Assembly (NCBI GenBank): GCA_027576995.1
Contig: JANBQC010000157.1
Coordinates: forward strand, 1 to 50,238
Length of the DNA stretch: 50,238 bases
Origin: Dimargaris cristalligena
Lineage: Eukaryota; Kickxellomycota; Dimargaritomycetes; Dimargaritales; Dimargaritaceae
Direction of reading: 5' to 3'
Shown here: one piece after another, positions 9,981 through 19,970 of the stretch
How the letters are laid out: every line of letters starts with the position of its first letter
How positions within the stretch are numbered: the stretch's first letter is position 1
Position numbers and translations under genes: made by a program
Notes under the pieces: generated by a model
Told to the model about the DNA's origin: nothing
Database searches by the model: none
Seen by the model: only the letters and a program-made list of their open reading frames with translations

Positions 9981-11168
9981 ATGTCGACGCCCTCGTCAGT
10001 CACACCCAAAAAGCTTGGTCGGCCGTGTAAGGATGAGCAGCTACTGAGTCAAGACGAGGTACTCGGTCTCCTCGAATACATCAAGAAAAACCTTGGTCGT
10101 TTTCCCAAGAGTAACCGCACCCCATTTTTCATCGATGCCATAGCCGATCTTCAACTCCGAGTGACCCCAGAAGAAGTCCGTAAGCGGTACAATCGGCTGG
10201 TCAATGCCTACAACCGGTATTTCCTTAAAAGCGGCGACGGAACCCGACCCACCTGGCCCTACTACGACAAGATGCACGCGATTTTCGGGGGCCACTCCGT
10301 CAAGCACCGTAACCCATTTACTCCCGAAAAACTGGCAACCCAGGGGGCGATCTCCACCTCCCCTATCGGGAGCCCACCCCCGCCTGCCCTTACGGGAGCC
10401 GCCCGACCCACGCCAGTTCCCGCCCAGGCCAAGATCAACGAATCGGGCGAATCGAGCTCCGAGGATGAGGCCGAGACCTCCGCGGATGAGCCTGAGGATA
10501 GTGAGGGAAGTGTGTCCGGGGACAGTGTGAGACATGCCACTGTGGAAAATACACCTAGCCCGACTCTCGATAAGGCGGTCCCCACGTCGCTCCCTAAACC
10601 GGTAAAGTCCAACAACCCGGCCCCACGGCCACGATCATCTATTCCCCCTTCGACCCAGCGGCCCGGTACCCAGCCACCCACCACAACTACCGCCGCCACC
10701 ACCTCCTCCAACAATCTAAACACGCGGCCATCTAAGCGACGAGCACCTTCGACGCCGGATGATTCCCCCTCCACCACCACGACTGCTTCCAACTGTGCCA
10801 CTCCCGCTGGTGATATCTGGTCAGCGCCGCCCGTCAAACGTCCCCGCTGGCTAAAGAAGTTTCTCCGGCAGCAGCGGGCCTTGCGAAAAGAAATGGACAG
10901 CCTATTGCAACAGAACCGATTTATTCAACAGCAGCAGGCCAATATACTCCAATTGATGTTGGTTCAACAGCGGTCTTGCATGCTTGCAGGGGATGGTATT
11001 TCACCAACTCCTCCGAACCCTTTCGATCAGCCCACTCATGATCCGGCACAGCCTACCAATGGCCACCACATTGCACCCGTTAACGAGGCATTGCTGGCCG
11101 CAAGTGATTTTGAGCGCCGGTTAACTCTCATAGAACGTAGCATTCCTTCGCGGACGCCCCACCGCTAG
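9981..11168 (+). CDS. Myb/SANT-like (trihelix/MADF-type) DNA-binding protein
   Basis: A single-exon CDS of 395 residues. Residues about 20-105 form a Myb/SANT-like helical domain: an N-terminal helix around EVLGLLEYIKKNLGRFPKSN, a central IADLQLRVTPEEVRKRYNRL, and a WPYYDKMHAIFG end. This Trp/Tyr-Asp-Lys ending is typical of trihelix and Myb/SANT-like domains. A GRP motif near the N-terminus (KKLGRPCKDE) resembles an AT-hook. A long Ser/Thr/Pro-rich and acidic linker follows, then a Gln-rich coiled-coil-like helix (about 290-330, RQQRALRKEMDSLLQQNRF) that may dimerise. Likely a nuclear transcription regulator, but its targets are unknown. The start ATG has a CTACCATGTC context and nothing in frame upstream. 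Confidence 0.75.
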   Translation: MSTPSSVTPKKLGRPCKDEQLLSQDEVLGLLEYIKKNLGRFPKSNRTPFFIDAIADLQLRVTPEEVRKRYNRLVNAYNRYFLKSGDGTRPTWPYYDKMHAIFGGHSVKHRNPFTPEKLATQGAISTSPIGSPPPPALTGAARPTPVPAQAKINESGESSSEDEAETSADEPEDSEGSVSGDSVRHATVENTPSPTLDKAVPTSLPKPVKSNNPAPRPRSSIPPSTQRPGTQPPTTTTAATTSSNNLNTRPSKRRAPSTPDDSPSTTTTASNCATPAGDIWSAPPVKRPRWLKKFLRQQRALRKEMDSLLQQNRFIQQQQANILQLMLVQQRSCMLAGDGISPTPPNPFDQPTHDPAQPTNGHHIAPVNEALLAASDFERRLTLIERSIPSRTPHR

Positions 11169-11889
11169 ATCAGGTGCTCTGAAATGACCCCAACCGCCCA
11201 CCTATGTTATTTTTGTATTTTCGATGGTCTGATCAGACCGGTTATTACTCCCACTCTCCCTTATTTTGCCTTTGACTCCACAGTACCTACTTTGTATTCC
11301 CCTTGAACCATCATCTAATTACAATACGACTATAGGCCTACCCTCCTAACGAAATGTGTATGTCAGTTGGGGCCAGAACTTGCCTAACGCCTCATTTTAC
11401 CCGGCATGGGATTTGCCGTTCCACCTGTGTTCGCCACGATGCCACCATCTGCCCGCCCCCTCTAATCTAACAAATCTATGCCTTTTTCTTAACATATCCT
11501 TCATTTCACTACCTAATACATACCAATATCGCAGTATATATCTATGCCCGTGTTTACTAACATGCATTTGCTCTCTCCACATTTTCTTTATTGATAAATC
11601 TACAATATGGTCCCTACAAGTAGTCAGGGGGGTTGGTCCTAGCAGACTGGTTAATGGAGGTGGATCTGGTGTGCAAGCTAACATGCCGCCCATATCTGAC
11701 GATCAATTACTACAGACCGGTTAACTAAATAAACTGTCAGTACAGAATCAATGGTAATATGTGCATGTCATTTAAATATGTATGTTAAATACTAGAAAAT
11801 CGAACGCACGCATAAAGCAAGACCCACTCAGCTTACAGTTTTTCGATTCAACTGTAAAAACAAGCGACCACCAGGGAGAGACCATCTCC
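11169..11889. other. Convergent intergenic region
   Basis: The shared 3' region of the plus-strand Myb/SANT-like gene and the minus-strand F-box-like gene. It holds AT-rich sequence and one open frame of 122 codons (11356-11724) that I consider spurious. No repeat or RNA gene seen. Confidence 0.4.
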
Positions 11890-13248
11890 CTATGCGATGG
11901 GCTCCGTAGGTTGGTATCTGGGTAGGGCGGTAAACTCTTCCATCGTCAGCTCTGACACATCCGCCTGGATAGTCATTCTATGGCCGGGGAAGAAATGGAC
12001 ATCCAAAATTCTTTCTTGTTTGGTCAGTTCCGCGCGCAACAGGTCCGTCAGCACAGCTTGGTTACTGTCCTTGTATTTCGACGGGACGGATGCATACAGG
12101 GTCAGCGGAGTATACACCGCGGCCGGCACCTCCATCTCCACCATCACGGCGATGATGAATGTGGCCATATCGTCCATCTCGAACATATACCACTCCTCTA
12201 GATCGTGCATCAGTTCCTGCACAAAGTCAATACAGCCATCCGCGATGGCTAGGATGATCAAACGGCGGACGAGCCGGTTCCAGTATTCATACTAAATAGT
12301 CTACAAATATTATAATTGGAGGTGCCAAGGGTAGTCAACAAGGCCTCCATTTTTCCCCCCGGGACACTGATATTCAGGGTGGTAAAATCCCGCGCATCGG
12401 TCTGGGCCGCCAAATTGCGTAGAAAACTGCTGGCGCGAGGGTAATTTCCCTTGCGGTGCCACAACATGGCGAGGGGAAACAATTGGGCCTTCTGGGTTCG
12501 ACTAAGACGCAAGTATTCGACGTCCACCAGGGATTTTTGCAGAAGTTTAAACTCCTCCAAATACGGGTGTAACACTCCTCCCGCCGCCCACCCTGGGATG
12601 GTGGTACCAGTGATATTGGTAGAATAGCCATGAGCCGATAGTTGGGTATAGATACGGTGGACAATGGCCAGCCAAATTTCATTATCCACTAGATACAACA
12701 TGTCATTTAGGCGAGTATCACGGTCTACCTCATTTCCGTTAGCATCATGAAGGAGAAGCGATTTTTCGAGGATGAGGAAATTCTATCCAGGGGAATATGG
12801 TGCAATCGAGACAACGCGGGGGGAAGGGGAGAACACTGAAACAGTTAGCAAGAGGGTAAGGGTGAACTTTTAACAGCTAATAGGATAGGTAGTAAATTGG
12901 TGTTACGAGGGCCCCGCTGGCTTGTAAGTAGTAAATAGATCATCGGTATATTTACCGAGCTGCGGTACCCCGCCATCCCAGTTGCCCGACCGAAGCATGG
13001 GGCGCCAGGATATCACTTACCGGATCCGTCAGGTCACTCTCGAAGTTCATCACTAGCCTGTTGCCTACACGGCTAGTCAATTGAAAGTTGCGAATGCCAC
13101 TGTAGGGAAGAATATCAAACATCGTGGCGATCATTTCCGAGGGCAGACCAGCTAAGGGGTTCTCGGACGGTAGGGAGGCGCCATGGACTGGGCAACCCAT
13201 GATTACGGCCAAGGTCAGGGAGGCAGCAAAGCGAGCAGAAATCCACAT
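11890..13248 (-). CDS. Putatively secreted F-box-like protein, two exons, with an apparent frameshift
   Basis: Exon 1 is 13021-13248, with a GTAAGT donor right after codon 76. Exon 2 starts at 12782 after an AG acceptor and keeps the frame. The start at 13248 gives a signal peptide (MWISARFAASLTLAVIMGCP, likely cleaved after HGA). An F-box-like segment follows directly at about residues 31-65 (AGLPSEMIATMFDIL, then IRNFQLTSRVGNRL). The C-terminal 170 residues of the first frame are helical and unlike any family I know. That frame stops at 12258-12260 after 250 residues. A second frame, open from 12291 to TAG at 11890, continues the family pattern (YEYWNRLVRRLIILA) for about 134 residues, so the intact protein would be about 385 residues. 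A one-base deletion explains this. It could be a true disabled gene or an assembly error. A longer N-terminus from an ATG at 13362 is possible. Confidence 0.5.
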
Positions 13249-13398
13249 TGTACGGAGGGATAGGGTAGCGGGACAACGCAGCGTTCGACAGTGATGGGCG
13301 AGAAATTTGAAACAATACTTTCGAGCAAGTGCCGGTGGTAAGACAACTGGCGAAAATGGCATGGTGGTTGATTAGAAAAAGTGGGCCGGACAAGGCTT

Positions 13399-13413
13399 TA
13401 TATATATATATAT
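13399..13413 (-). promoter_or_regulatory. TATA-like run upstream of the F-box-like gene
   Basis: A pure TA run about 150 bases upstream of the ATG at 13248 on the minus strand. Position fits a TATA element with a leader of about 120 bases. It could also be a plain microsatellite. Confidence 0.35.
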
Positions 13414-14793
13414 CCGCGGGGGCATCGACCTGCGTCTGGATGATGGTGGGGCATGGAGGCAATGGGCCCATTGCCCTGGAAAACCAGAGTGGGACTCGGC
13501 CTTTTTCTACTAATGCACCAGCATTGCACATCCACGTTAATAATATACTCCAATTCATATGGTTTAGTTCACCCCTGGACTAGCCCGTAAGTTGCACCCG
13601 TAACACTATGGAGACACCAGTGGCCTATTATATCCGCGTCTCCCCCCCTCCCCTTATGTAGTTAAAGCCAATGGAGCCGAATCTCCTTAGATATAACATA
13701 AAGTGGCAGAGCATCACCTAGCTTCGGCATGTTCATAATAAACAGCGTCTTTTAAATAGATTTGGCATTATTGTGAACTGTTAGGCTCCTACCCCCCCCT
13801 TCAACATCACGGCCATCCTCGGCCACACCCTATATCTTCATTTCTTTCGCCTTATCTCTGATTATAAAACATATATTAGGTCGAGTCAATCTTCGACGTC
13901 AGCTGGAATCTTGGTATTACAAAGCCCAAGTTATAAAGTTGAATGGGGTTTGACCACAACGAGAAGATACAGGTTATCAATGAGACTACAGTTGAGTGCC
14001 TCGATTTTCGAGACCAGTCTAGACCATAAGACTATACTCTGCGAACTGGAAGCAAATACTACACAAAGACCTCTCAGACAGTCTAGTACAACCCTGCTAG
14101 GCTTCAGCAATGTAAGTATTCACACATAAGTATATGATTAACCAGCCAGCCTCGTTGGTCGACATTGTGGTACAAAAAAAGTATTAGGAGTGAGAGCCAA
14201 GAAAAACAGTGTTCACAAGACCAGGGTCTGTACAGTAGTTGACCAACGCCCTAGACACTGCCGCGGAACTGCTTTGCCCATGGATACCTAAAATGGCGTA
14301 CCTCCGCACATTAAATACACCGGTGGCGTTTGCAATGGAGGGTTTGGAACGGAACTTTCCAACGATTCACTCAACGCGTCGCCTGTACAACGACGCAACG
14401 GTAGGGATATAGCGACAACCATCTGACCCTGTAAGGGGAGTGCGAGACACCTTATAGAACTGGAAACCACCCACAATGAATCCATCCCCCAATAATATAA
14501 TTCCTATTCGGCCAAAAATGAGTGACTGGCAACACATATTTAGATGAGGGGGGAGGGGAATCCCTTTCTGTAAGAAAAACAGAACTAACGCAATTGTACT
14601 GGATAATGATCGGGCCATATTTGGACCAATACATAACTACATTTTATCCACAAAACAAAACTATAGTAACCTCCTTAGACACACAACCTACCAAGCCCAA
14701 TCATTTAAAATTAAGGTGGATTTGGGTAGCTTATTGGGGGTTAGCTATTGAACCCAGCTAGAAAATACTAAAATAAATCCATAATGGTTGCCG

Positions 14794-15058
14794 TTAAATT
14801 ACCTCTTCGTACCGTTGGAATGCAATGACTACAGGCCAGCGTTGACCAATGCCATATGGACCTACAGGGGCTAATATACCCATTCCCATCCCTAAAAGAC
14901 ACACGGCTTCCCGGATGTGGCGCGTATAATACACCCCAAAGTCGTAGGTGAAAATGGTAACGTTTTTATGTCAAGACTTCCGAATGCTGAACATCGAGTA
15001 GTAGGGCTTTGACCCCACCCCTCCGCCCCTGTTTTTTTCGCCCAACACACATTTGCAA
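14794..15058 (-). pseudogene. Unidentified coding-like fragment with one in-frame stop
   Basis: A minus-strand frame of about 85 codons ends at TAA 14794-14796 and is broken by one TGA at 14971-14973, again reachable from CGA by C-to-T. The part after the stop reads like a real protein (NVTIFTYDFGVYYTRHIREA, then CLLGMGMGILAPVGPYGIGQ), with a mixed hydrophobic and glycine-rich pattern. A GTAATT at the end could be a splice donor. I do not recognise the family and could not align it convincingly to the F-box-like group. Confidence 0.3.
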
Positions 15059-15826
15059 CAACAGCATTATTGGTCTATATCTCCCCCCCTATACATTAGC
15101 ACCAAGTAGTGTCCATGAACCGTATTAACCGGCGATATATAATTTTAACGAGGTAATCCGGACGATTGACCGATAAAGAAGGACTAGATAAACTACTCGC
15201 ATAGTGCCGCATAGGCCGTACTCCGTCTGGCGGATCAAGGTCAAGGAGGTCAGTTCTTTTGCCATTTACGTAATCAAGTGGCTTCTACAACCCGCCTGCT
15301 TAATTGTTATAAACAGGCCGATAACTGACCCACTCCCTCTTTAAGTGGAAAAAAAATCAATCGAAATACCTATGAAAAGCGCGGTAGATGAACGCCAGAT
15401 TCTTCATCAGCGACCTTAAAAGTCCCCCTAATCATTTACAATGAATTTACACCAAGATGGAGGCAATCTCGCTAGAATGGGGTATTTATACTGTTGTTTA
15501 GGCGGATAGAAAGGTACAACCATCAGTAGGTTAACTCAATGACGACTGGACAACCCCGAGGAAGCAGGATAACAAGTAGAGTTATGGGGAAGGCATGATG
15601 AACGCCACCGGTATAAGCAAAAATATCCCCTATACGAATATAATCAGATGTGTAAATACTAAAAACACGGGGTGGTGATAGGGGAGTGAGAAAAATATTA
15701 TGGTCGAGGAGGCCCCCCCAACTATCCCTTGAATGGTCAATTCACAAAAATATAAAAAAGGGGGATATATAGTCGTTATAAGTAGATTATTAGTGTAGAG
15801 AAAGTGGGAATTCGCGACCTTATCTA

Positions 15827-18487
15827 TTAAGCAAAATTGGATCCCGCAACCAGAGTTGGTACGTTGAGTTGGTAAGGGACCGATGATCGGTGGTCGAGGG
15901 TTTCGGCATTAATAACAAAAATCAAATCACCCGTCGACCCGTCCTCCGACACGGTACAGTAGTTACGCCGACCCAATAATTTACGGTTGATCAAATCCTT
16001 GTTATCCACATCCCGTTCGAACAGTTCGAGCATTTTTTCTTCGGTGAATTTGTCAAACGTGTTCAGACCCGAAGTAACGTGGAGGGTCCGGAGGAGGGCC
16101 AGTGGAGGCGGGGCATTGACAATAGCTGATGACACCACCTGGTACATGAGGCGGTGGTCCTGTTTATGCGGGATCTGGACCCCCTTACGCACGCGGCTGT
16201 AGAATTTGCCGACGGCGCAGCAATGCACGTCCCCGGAAAGGAACGTAACGCGAATGGAGCGGGTGCGGGCGAATTCCTGCAGGCGGGTGACGAAATCATT
16301 GCGCTCCACGTCGTGGATCTTGGCGGTCCAGTGGTCGTTGAGATCATCCAGGAGTTCGGGCTCGCCGAATTCGTTAAGCTGAGCCGAAAAGGCACCGGTT
16401 TTGACGAGCAAGGAGCCCACGGCGGTGGTGGAGAGGGCGGACAGGGCGGTTTCGGCGGTGCCCATACGGGGGTAGGCGATGGGGACGCCGAGTACCACCA
16501 CCAGGTGGGTACACTGGCTGGAGAGGTGGTCCCGGAGTTTGTTAAAGACGAGTTCGTAGGTGGCGGAGGACACGACCTGTTCTAGGGACCGTTCCCAACG
16601 GGCGTCCAGACCGAGTATGGCGGTAGAGGATCCCATGTGTTTAAGCCAGGAGAAGCTGGAGGAGCCGAACAGCTGGTGGCTGGCGGCCAGCTGCGGGGTG
16701 GAGTGCTGCTGGAACAACAGGTAGAAGCGCAGGGCGATGGAGCCGATGCCCAGGAACACGTGGGACTGCTGGAGGTAGTCCGGGTACGACCCGTAGCCGT
16801 CGAAAATATCGTGGTCATCGATCATCATGGCGTAGGGAATACTGCCGGCGGCGTGGCGGAAACTGGACTCGTACAGGAACACATACGTGTAGTGGTTGAA
16901 GTAGAAGCGTTCCACCGCGTACTTCATTTCGGGGGTGAAGCTGACGACCTTGCGCTTCTTCTTGTCCTTGGTGTCCAGGAAGGGCTTGAGTTCCGGTAGT
17001 TTCCAGACGGAGTCGCAGTAGAGTTGGTCCCCGCCGCCGATCATCACGTGGTAAGGCATCCGCTCATGCTTGGCCAAGAAGTCGTCCCACAGGGGGTTGG
17101 CGCCGTTAAATTCACCCTGGGGGTCCTTGATGGATTCGGAAAAGCCGTTGCAGCTGTAGAACATCCAGCGCCAGGGCAGGTCCGCGCTGGGCAGGGTGAA
17201 CTTGTATTTCCGGCCCTGGTTAATATTGTAGAAAATGGGGCGCTCGTTCTCAGTCAGCTGCAGGCGGAAGGGGAACCGCCAGAAGCCGTTGTTATCCAGG
17301 CGATCAATGAGCTCACCCGGAATGGTGGCCACGCACACGCCCTGGTCCATAATATTGAGAGTGGGGGGCTGGGGCATATACGAGGAGGTGGAAATAACCA
17401 TGACGCTACCCGAAAACACCTTGGTGTGGAAGTTCATGTCGCCAAAGCGAAGCAGGGGGCCGTGGAAGCCGTCGACGCCCTCCACGGGGAAGCGGGGCTG
17501 GCCCGGTTTGTAGACAGGGATAACGTTGGTCATGGAGCCGGTGGAGGTGGGTGGTGGGTTCGGGGTATTCTGGGCCATCCCCCCCACGGGCGGGTAAGTA
17601 GTGGGGTTGTTGGGCTGGTTACCGGAGGGGTAGGCGGTGGTGGCGGATTGAGGGGCGGGGGGATAGTTACTTGAGGGGCGGTTGTAGTCGGGGTAGGCGG
17701 TCGCGGCGGTGGCGATCGGCGGGGGGCGGGGCGGGGGGTAAGGCCCCGACGAGCCGGTATTGGCGTACCCGGAGGAAAAGTCGCCCGAAACACGGTGGGG
17801 CTGTGGGTGCGACGTAGGGGGCGGTGGGTAGGCACCGTAGGGCGACGGGACTGAGGGAAGATTACTGGAGGGGGCGGAGAAACTCCCCGTAGAGACTATC
17901 GGCATGGGAGACGAAAAGGCGGGGGGACCGTGCTGGCTCGCTGGGGCATAGGGGGTTGGGAAACCAGTGGCAGTTCCGTAACTGCTTGGGGGGGCGGGGA
18001 AGGACGGGGCTCCGTAACCGCCATAATCGATGCCACCGGTAAAGCCCGGACCCTGGGGCATCTGGGGCTGAGGGTAGCCCCCGCTGCCCTGGCTATTGTC
18101 GTTGTTGAAGCTATGCGGGTTAGCAGAGCCGGACCCGGAACCGTAGTGGTAAGCATAACCGTAGCTCATTTGACTGGGCGGATTGTTGTTGCCGTAGCCC
18201 CCTTGGCTGGACGAATTGTTGTTGCCGTAACCTCCCTGACTGGGGGGATTGCTGGAGCCGTAGCCTCCCTGACTGGGGGGATTGCTGGAGCCGTAGCCTC
18301 CCTGACTGGGGGGATTGTTGGAGCCGTAGCCTCCTTGACTGGGTGGATTATTGGAGCCATAGCCTCCCTGACTAGGCGGATTATTGGAACCGTAGCCCCC
18401 TTGATTGGGCGGATTATTAGGACCGTATCCTCCTTGATTAGACGGATTGTCAGAGCCGTAGCCCCCTTGGTTGTGGTAGGGATGCAT
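15827..18487 (-). CDS. PhoD-like phosphatase with an N-terminal GGYG repeat array
   Basis: A single-exon CDS of 886 residues. Residues 8-106 are nine copies of an 11-residue unit (consensus GGYGSNNPPSQ), followed by a long Gly/Pro/Ser/Tyr-rich low-complexity region to about residue 320. The C-terminal 550 residues are a PhoD-like metallophosphatase domain with GGGDQLYCD (about 481), DDHDIFDGYGSYPD (about 553) and SGDVHCC (about 748), the Asp/His metal-ligand motifs of the family. This is the larger fungal form of PhoD-like protein. No signal peptide or membrane segment is visible, so it may be cytosolic, and the GGYG array resembles phase-separating or spore-coat type repeats. The substrate is unknown. 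The repeat array at DNA level is a 33-bp minisatellite, so copy number may vary between strains. Confidence 0.85.
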   Translation of the reverse strand: MHPYHNQGGYGSDNPSNQGGYGPNNPPNQGGYGSNNPPSQGGYGSNNPPSQGGYGSNNPPSQGGYGSSNPPSQGGYGSSNPPSQGGYGNNNSSSQGGYGNNNPPSQMSYGYAYHYGSGSGSANPHSFNNDNSQGSGGYPQPQMPQGPGFTGGIDYGGYGAPSFPAPPSSYGTATGFPTPYAPASQHGPPAFSSPMPIVSTGSFSAPSSNLPSVPSPYGAYPPPPTSHPQPHRVSGDFSSGYANTGSSGPYPPPRPPPIATAATAYPDYNRPSSNYPPAPQSATTAYPSGNQPNNPTTYPPVGGMAQNTPNPPPTSTGSMTNVIPVYKPGQPRFPVEGVDGFHGPLLRFGDMNFHTKVFSGSVMVISTSSYMPQPPTLNIMDQGVCVATIPGELIDRLDNNGFWRFPFRLQLTENERPIFYNINQGRKYKFTLPSADLPWRWMFYSCNGFSESIKDPQGEFNGANPLWDDFLAKHERMPYHVMIGGGDQLYCDSVWKLPELKPFLDTKDKKKRKVVSFTPEMKYAVERFYFNHYTYVFLYESSFRHAAGSIPYAMMIDDHDIFDGYGSYPDYLQQSHVFLGIGSIALRFYLLFQQHSTPQLAASHQLFGSSSFSWLKHMGSSTAILGLDARWERSLEQVVSSATYELVFNKLRDHLSSQCTHLVVVLGVPIAYPRMGTAETALSALSTTAVGSLLVKTGAFSAQLNEFGEPELLDDLNDHWTAKIHDVERNDFVTRLQEFARTRSIRVTFLSGDVHCCAVGKFYSRVRKGVQIPHKQDHRLMYQVVSSAIVNAPPPLALLRTLHVTSGLNTFDKFTEEKMLELFERDVDNKDLINRKLLGRRNYCTVSEDGSTGDLIFVINAETLDHRSSVPYQLNVPTLVAGSNFA
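18170..18466 (-). repeat. 33-bp tandem repeat, nine units, inside the PhoD-like gene
   Basis: Nine in-frame units encode GGYG(S/N/P)(N/D/S)N(P/S)(P/S)(S/N)Q. The units nearest the domain are the most alike and the outer units more diverged, as expected for slippage or unequal exchange in the middle of the array. Confidence 0.9.
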
Positions 18488-19970
18488 CTTCTTAGAGGGG
18501 ACTGGTAGCTCGGGGTTGGAGGGAATATAGTATGAATAAAGAGGGAGTCAGGGGTTTTGTTCAGTGAATCTGAAGTAGACAAAAGAGTCGAGTTCGGGAT
18601 GGGCCAGGCCAAACGACGGAGGCAAGAAGAATGATAGAAAAAAAGGCCCAATGAGATGGACTAGAAACAGAAGCAGAAAGCGCAATGCAAATAGAAAGCA
18701 AGAGTAATGAGTGAGGGAGGGGGAAGTTTAAGACGAGGCTCGTTCAGGTCGAAACAGGCGGGAGAAGGTGGGAAACGCGGCGACCCGACAGAAAGGGAAA
18801 ATATAATGGAATAGAATAAATAGCAGATGATTTTGGGCTTATGGTTTATGTACGAATCGCCCTAGTTACTGGATTTTTTTCCACCTATTATTCTATCACC
18901 AGCCAATAACCATCTGGGCCAAGGCGACGACACATCTGAGCTAGCTATTTGGGGGGGGTTCAGGAACCCCCCACTCGAGAGTTATTTATTGGTGAGGCTA
19001 GTTCAGCAGTGAACCTCCTACCTAACCCAACTTGATAGGAGAAGGAAAAGAGATCAGCCCAATCGATTTTGGCTATATTTCCCTGGACTGCCAATCCATC
19101 ATTAAATAAACGCCCCGGCTTTGACGCGGCCTACTGCAGGCCGACTGATGCATGCAGGATAGGCTATTTTGGTGGCCGCGGAGGAGGAGAACCTCGGACC
19201 AGTGCGCTTTTAGAATTAGCTAGCCTTATTTTTCATCGGCCTATGTAGGCAACCACCGGGCACTGCATTGCGGACATGGTGCAGCAGCTGCTATACTGTT
19301 TACTACCCACGGATAATTAATTATATACCCTAACCTTAATATACGGCTGACTCATGGCCAATGCCTGTTTTACCCAGACTCATATCATCTTTCCATCGAT
19401 AAACTAAATTCCCCGGATGGCTAAATCAAGGCAGCTTGTATACCCCATGGGTGCGTGAGCGGATACAATACCCCCGCCATCCTTGTACACATGCCCTGTT
19501 TTTCTCACTCCCTCCGGCCCCTACTGCTAGTCCTAGGCTAAAGTAAATCATAATAATTTTGAGTACGGTTACCTCCGTGGCCAAGAACAATGGTGGTGGT
19601 GTTACTCTAGGGTCGTCTCACAACCGGTATATTCACCACTGTAATCGAGTGGTTCAAGCAGCTTGTGTGACCCTGAGGCCCTCTACTCAGCTTACAAGTT
19701 TGGGCCACTGTACGCGGGCAGCTATCCCTCTCTACCAAATTTCACACTCAGCTGTGGCTCGCCTCACTCTCAGGAAAGGGCGGGTATAATCGCGTAGTCG
19801 TTAGTGGGCAGCTTTATACATTGGCATGAGCCCTACATAAGAACTACGCGCTCAGACTGTGCGCGATGGAAGGACCACCTAGTCTAATCGATAAATAAGG
19901 GAACCACGAGAGTGATGCCAATGGCTGTCGACCTTGATTTGAAACGGTGGGCAGGATTCTCTAATTGGGC
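18488..19970. other. Intergenic region between two minus-strand genes
   Basis: Promoter of the PhoD-like gene on the left and 3' region of the SLC35C2-like gene on the right. No supported gene, repeat or RNA. Short open frames on both strands are not coding-like. Confidence 0.45.

Larger units (their letters stand above)
13249..15826. other. Gene-poor AT-rich region with coding-like fragments
   Basis: No intact gene. A TA-rich run at 13399-13413 may be the TATA region of the F-box-like gene. The minus strand at 14288-14634 has two overlapping open frames (for example GDGFIVGGFQFYK) that switch frame, and 14794-15058 is coding-like on the same strand. I cannot join them into a gene. The rest holds only short random frames. 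Confidence 0.4.

Noticed and set aside
12278..12304. Very short intron (13 bases, GTAGACTATTTAG) to join the two frames of the F-box-like gene
   Set aside because: Too short for splicing in any fungus I know. A one-base deletion is simpler.
17024..17674. 216-codon plus-strand frame antisense to the PhoD-like gene
   Set aside because: Shadow of a conserved minus-strand gene, low-complexity Val/Gly/His-rich product with no domain.
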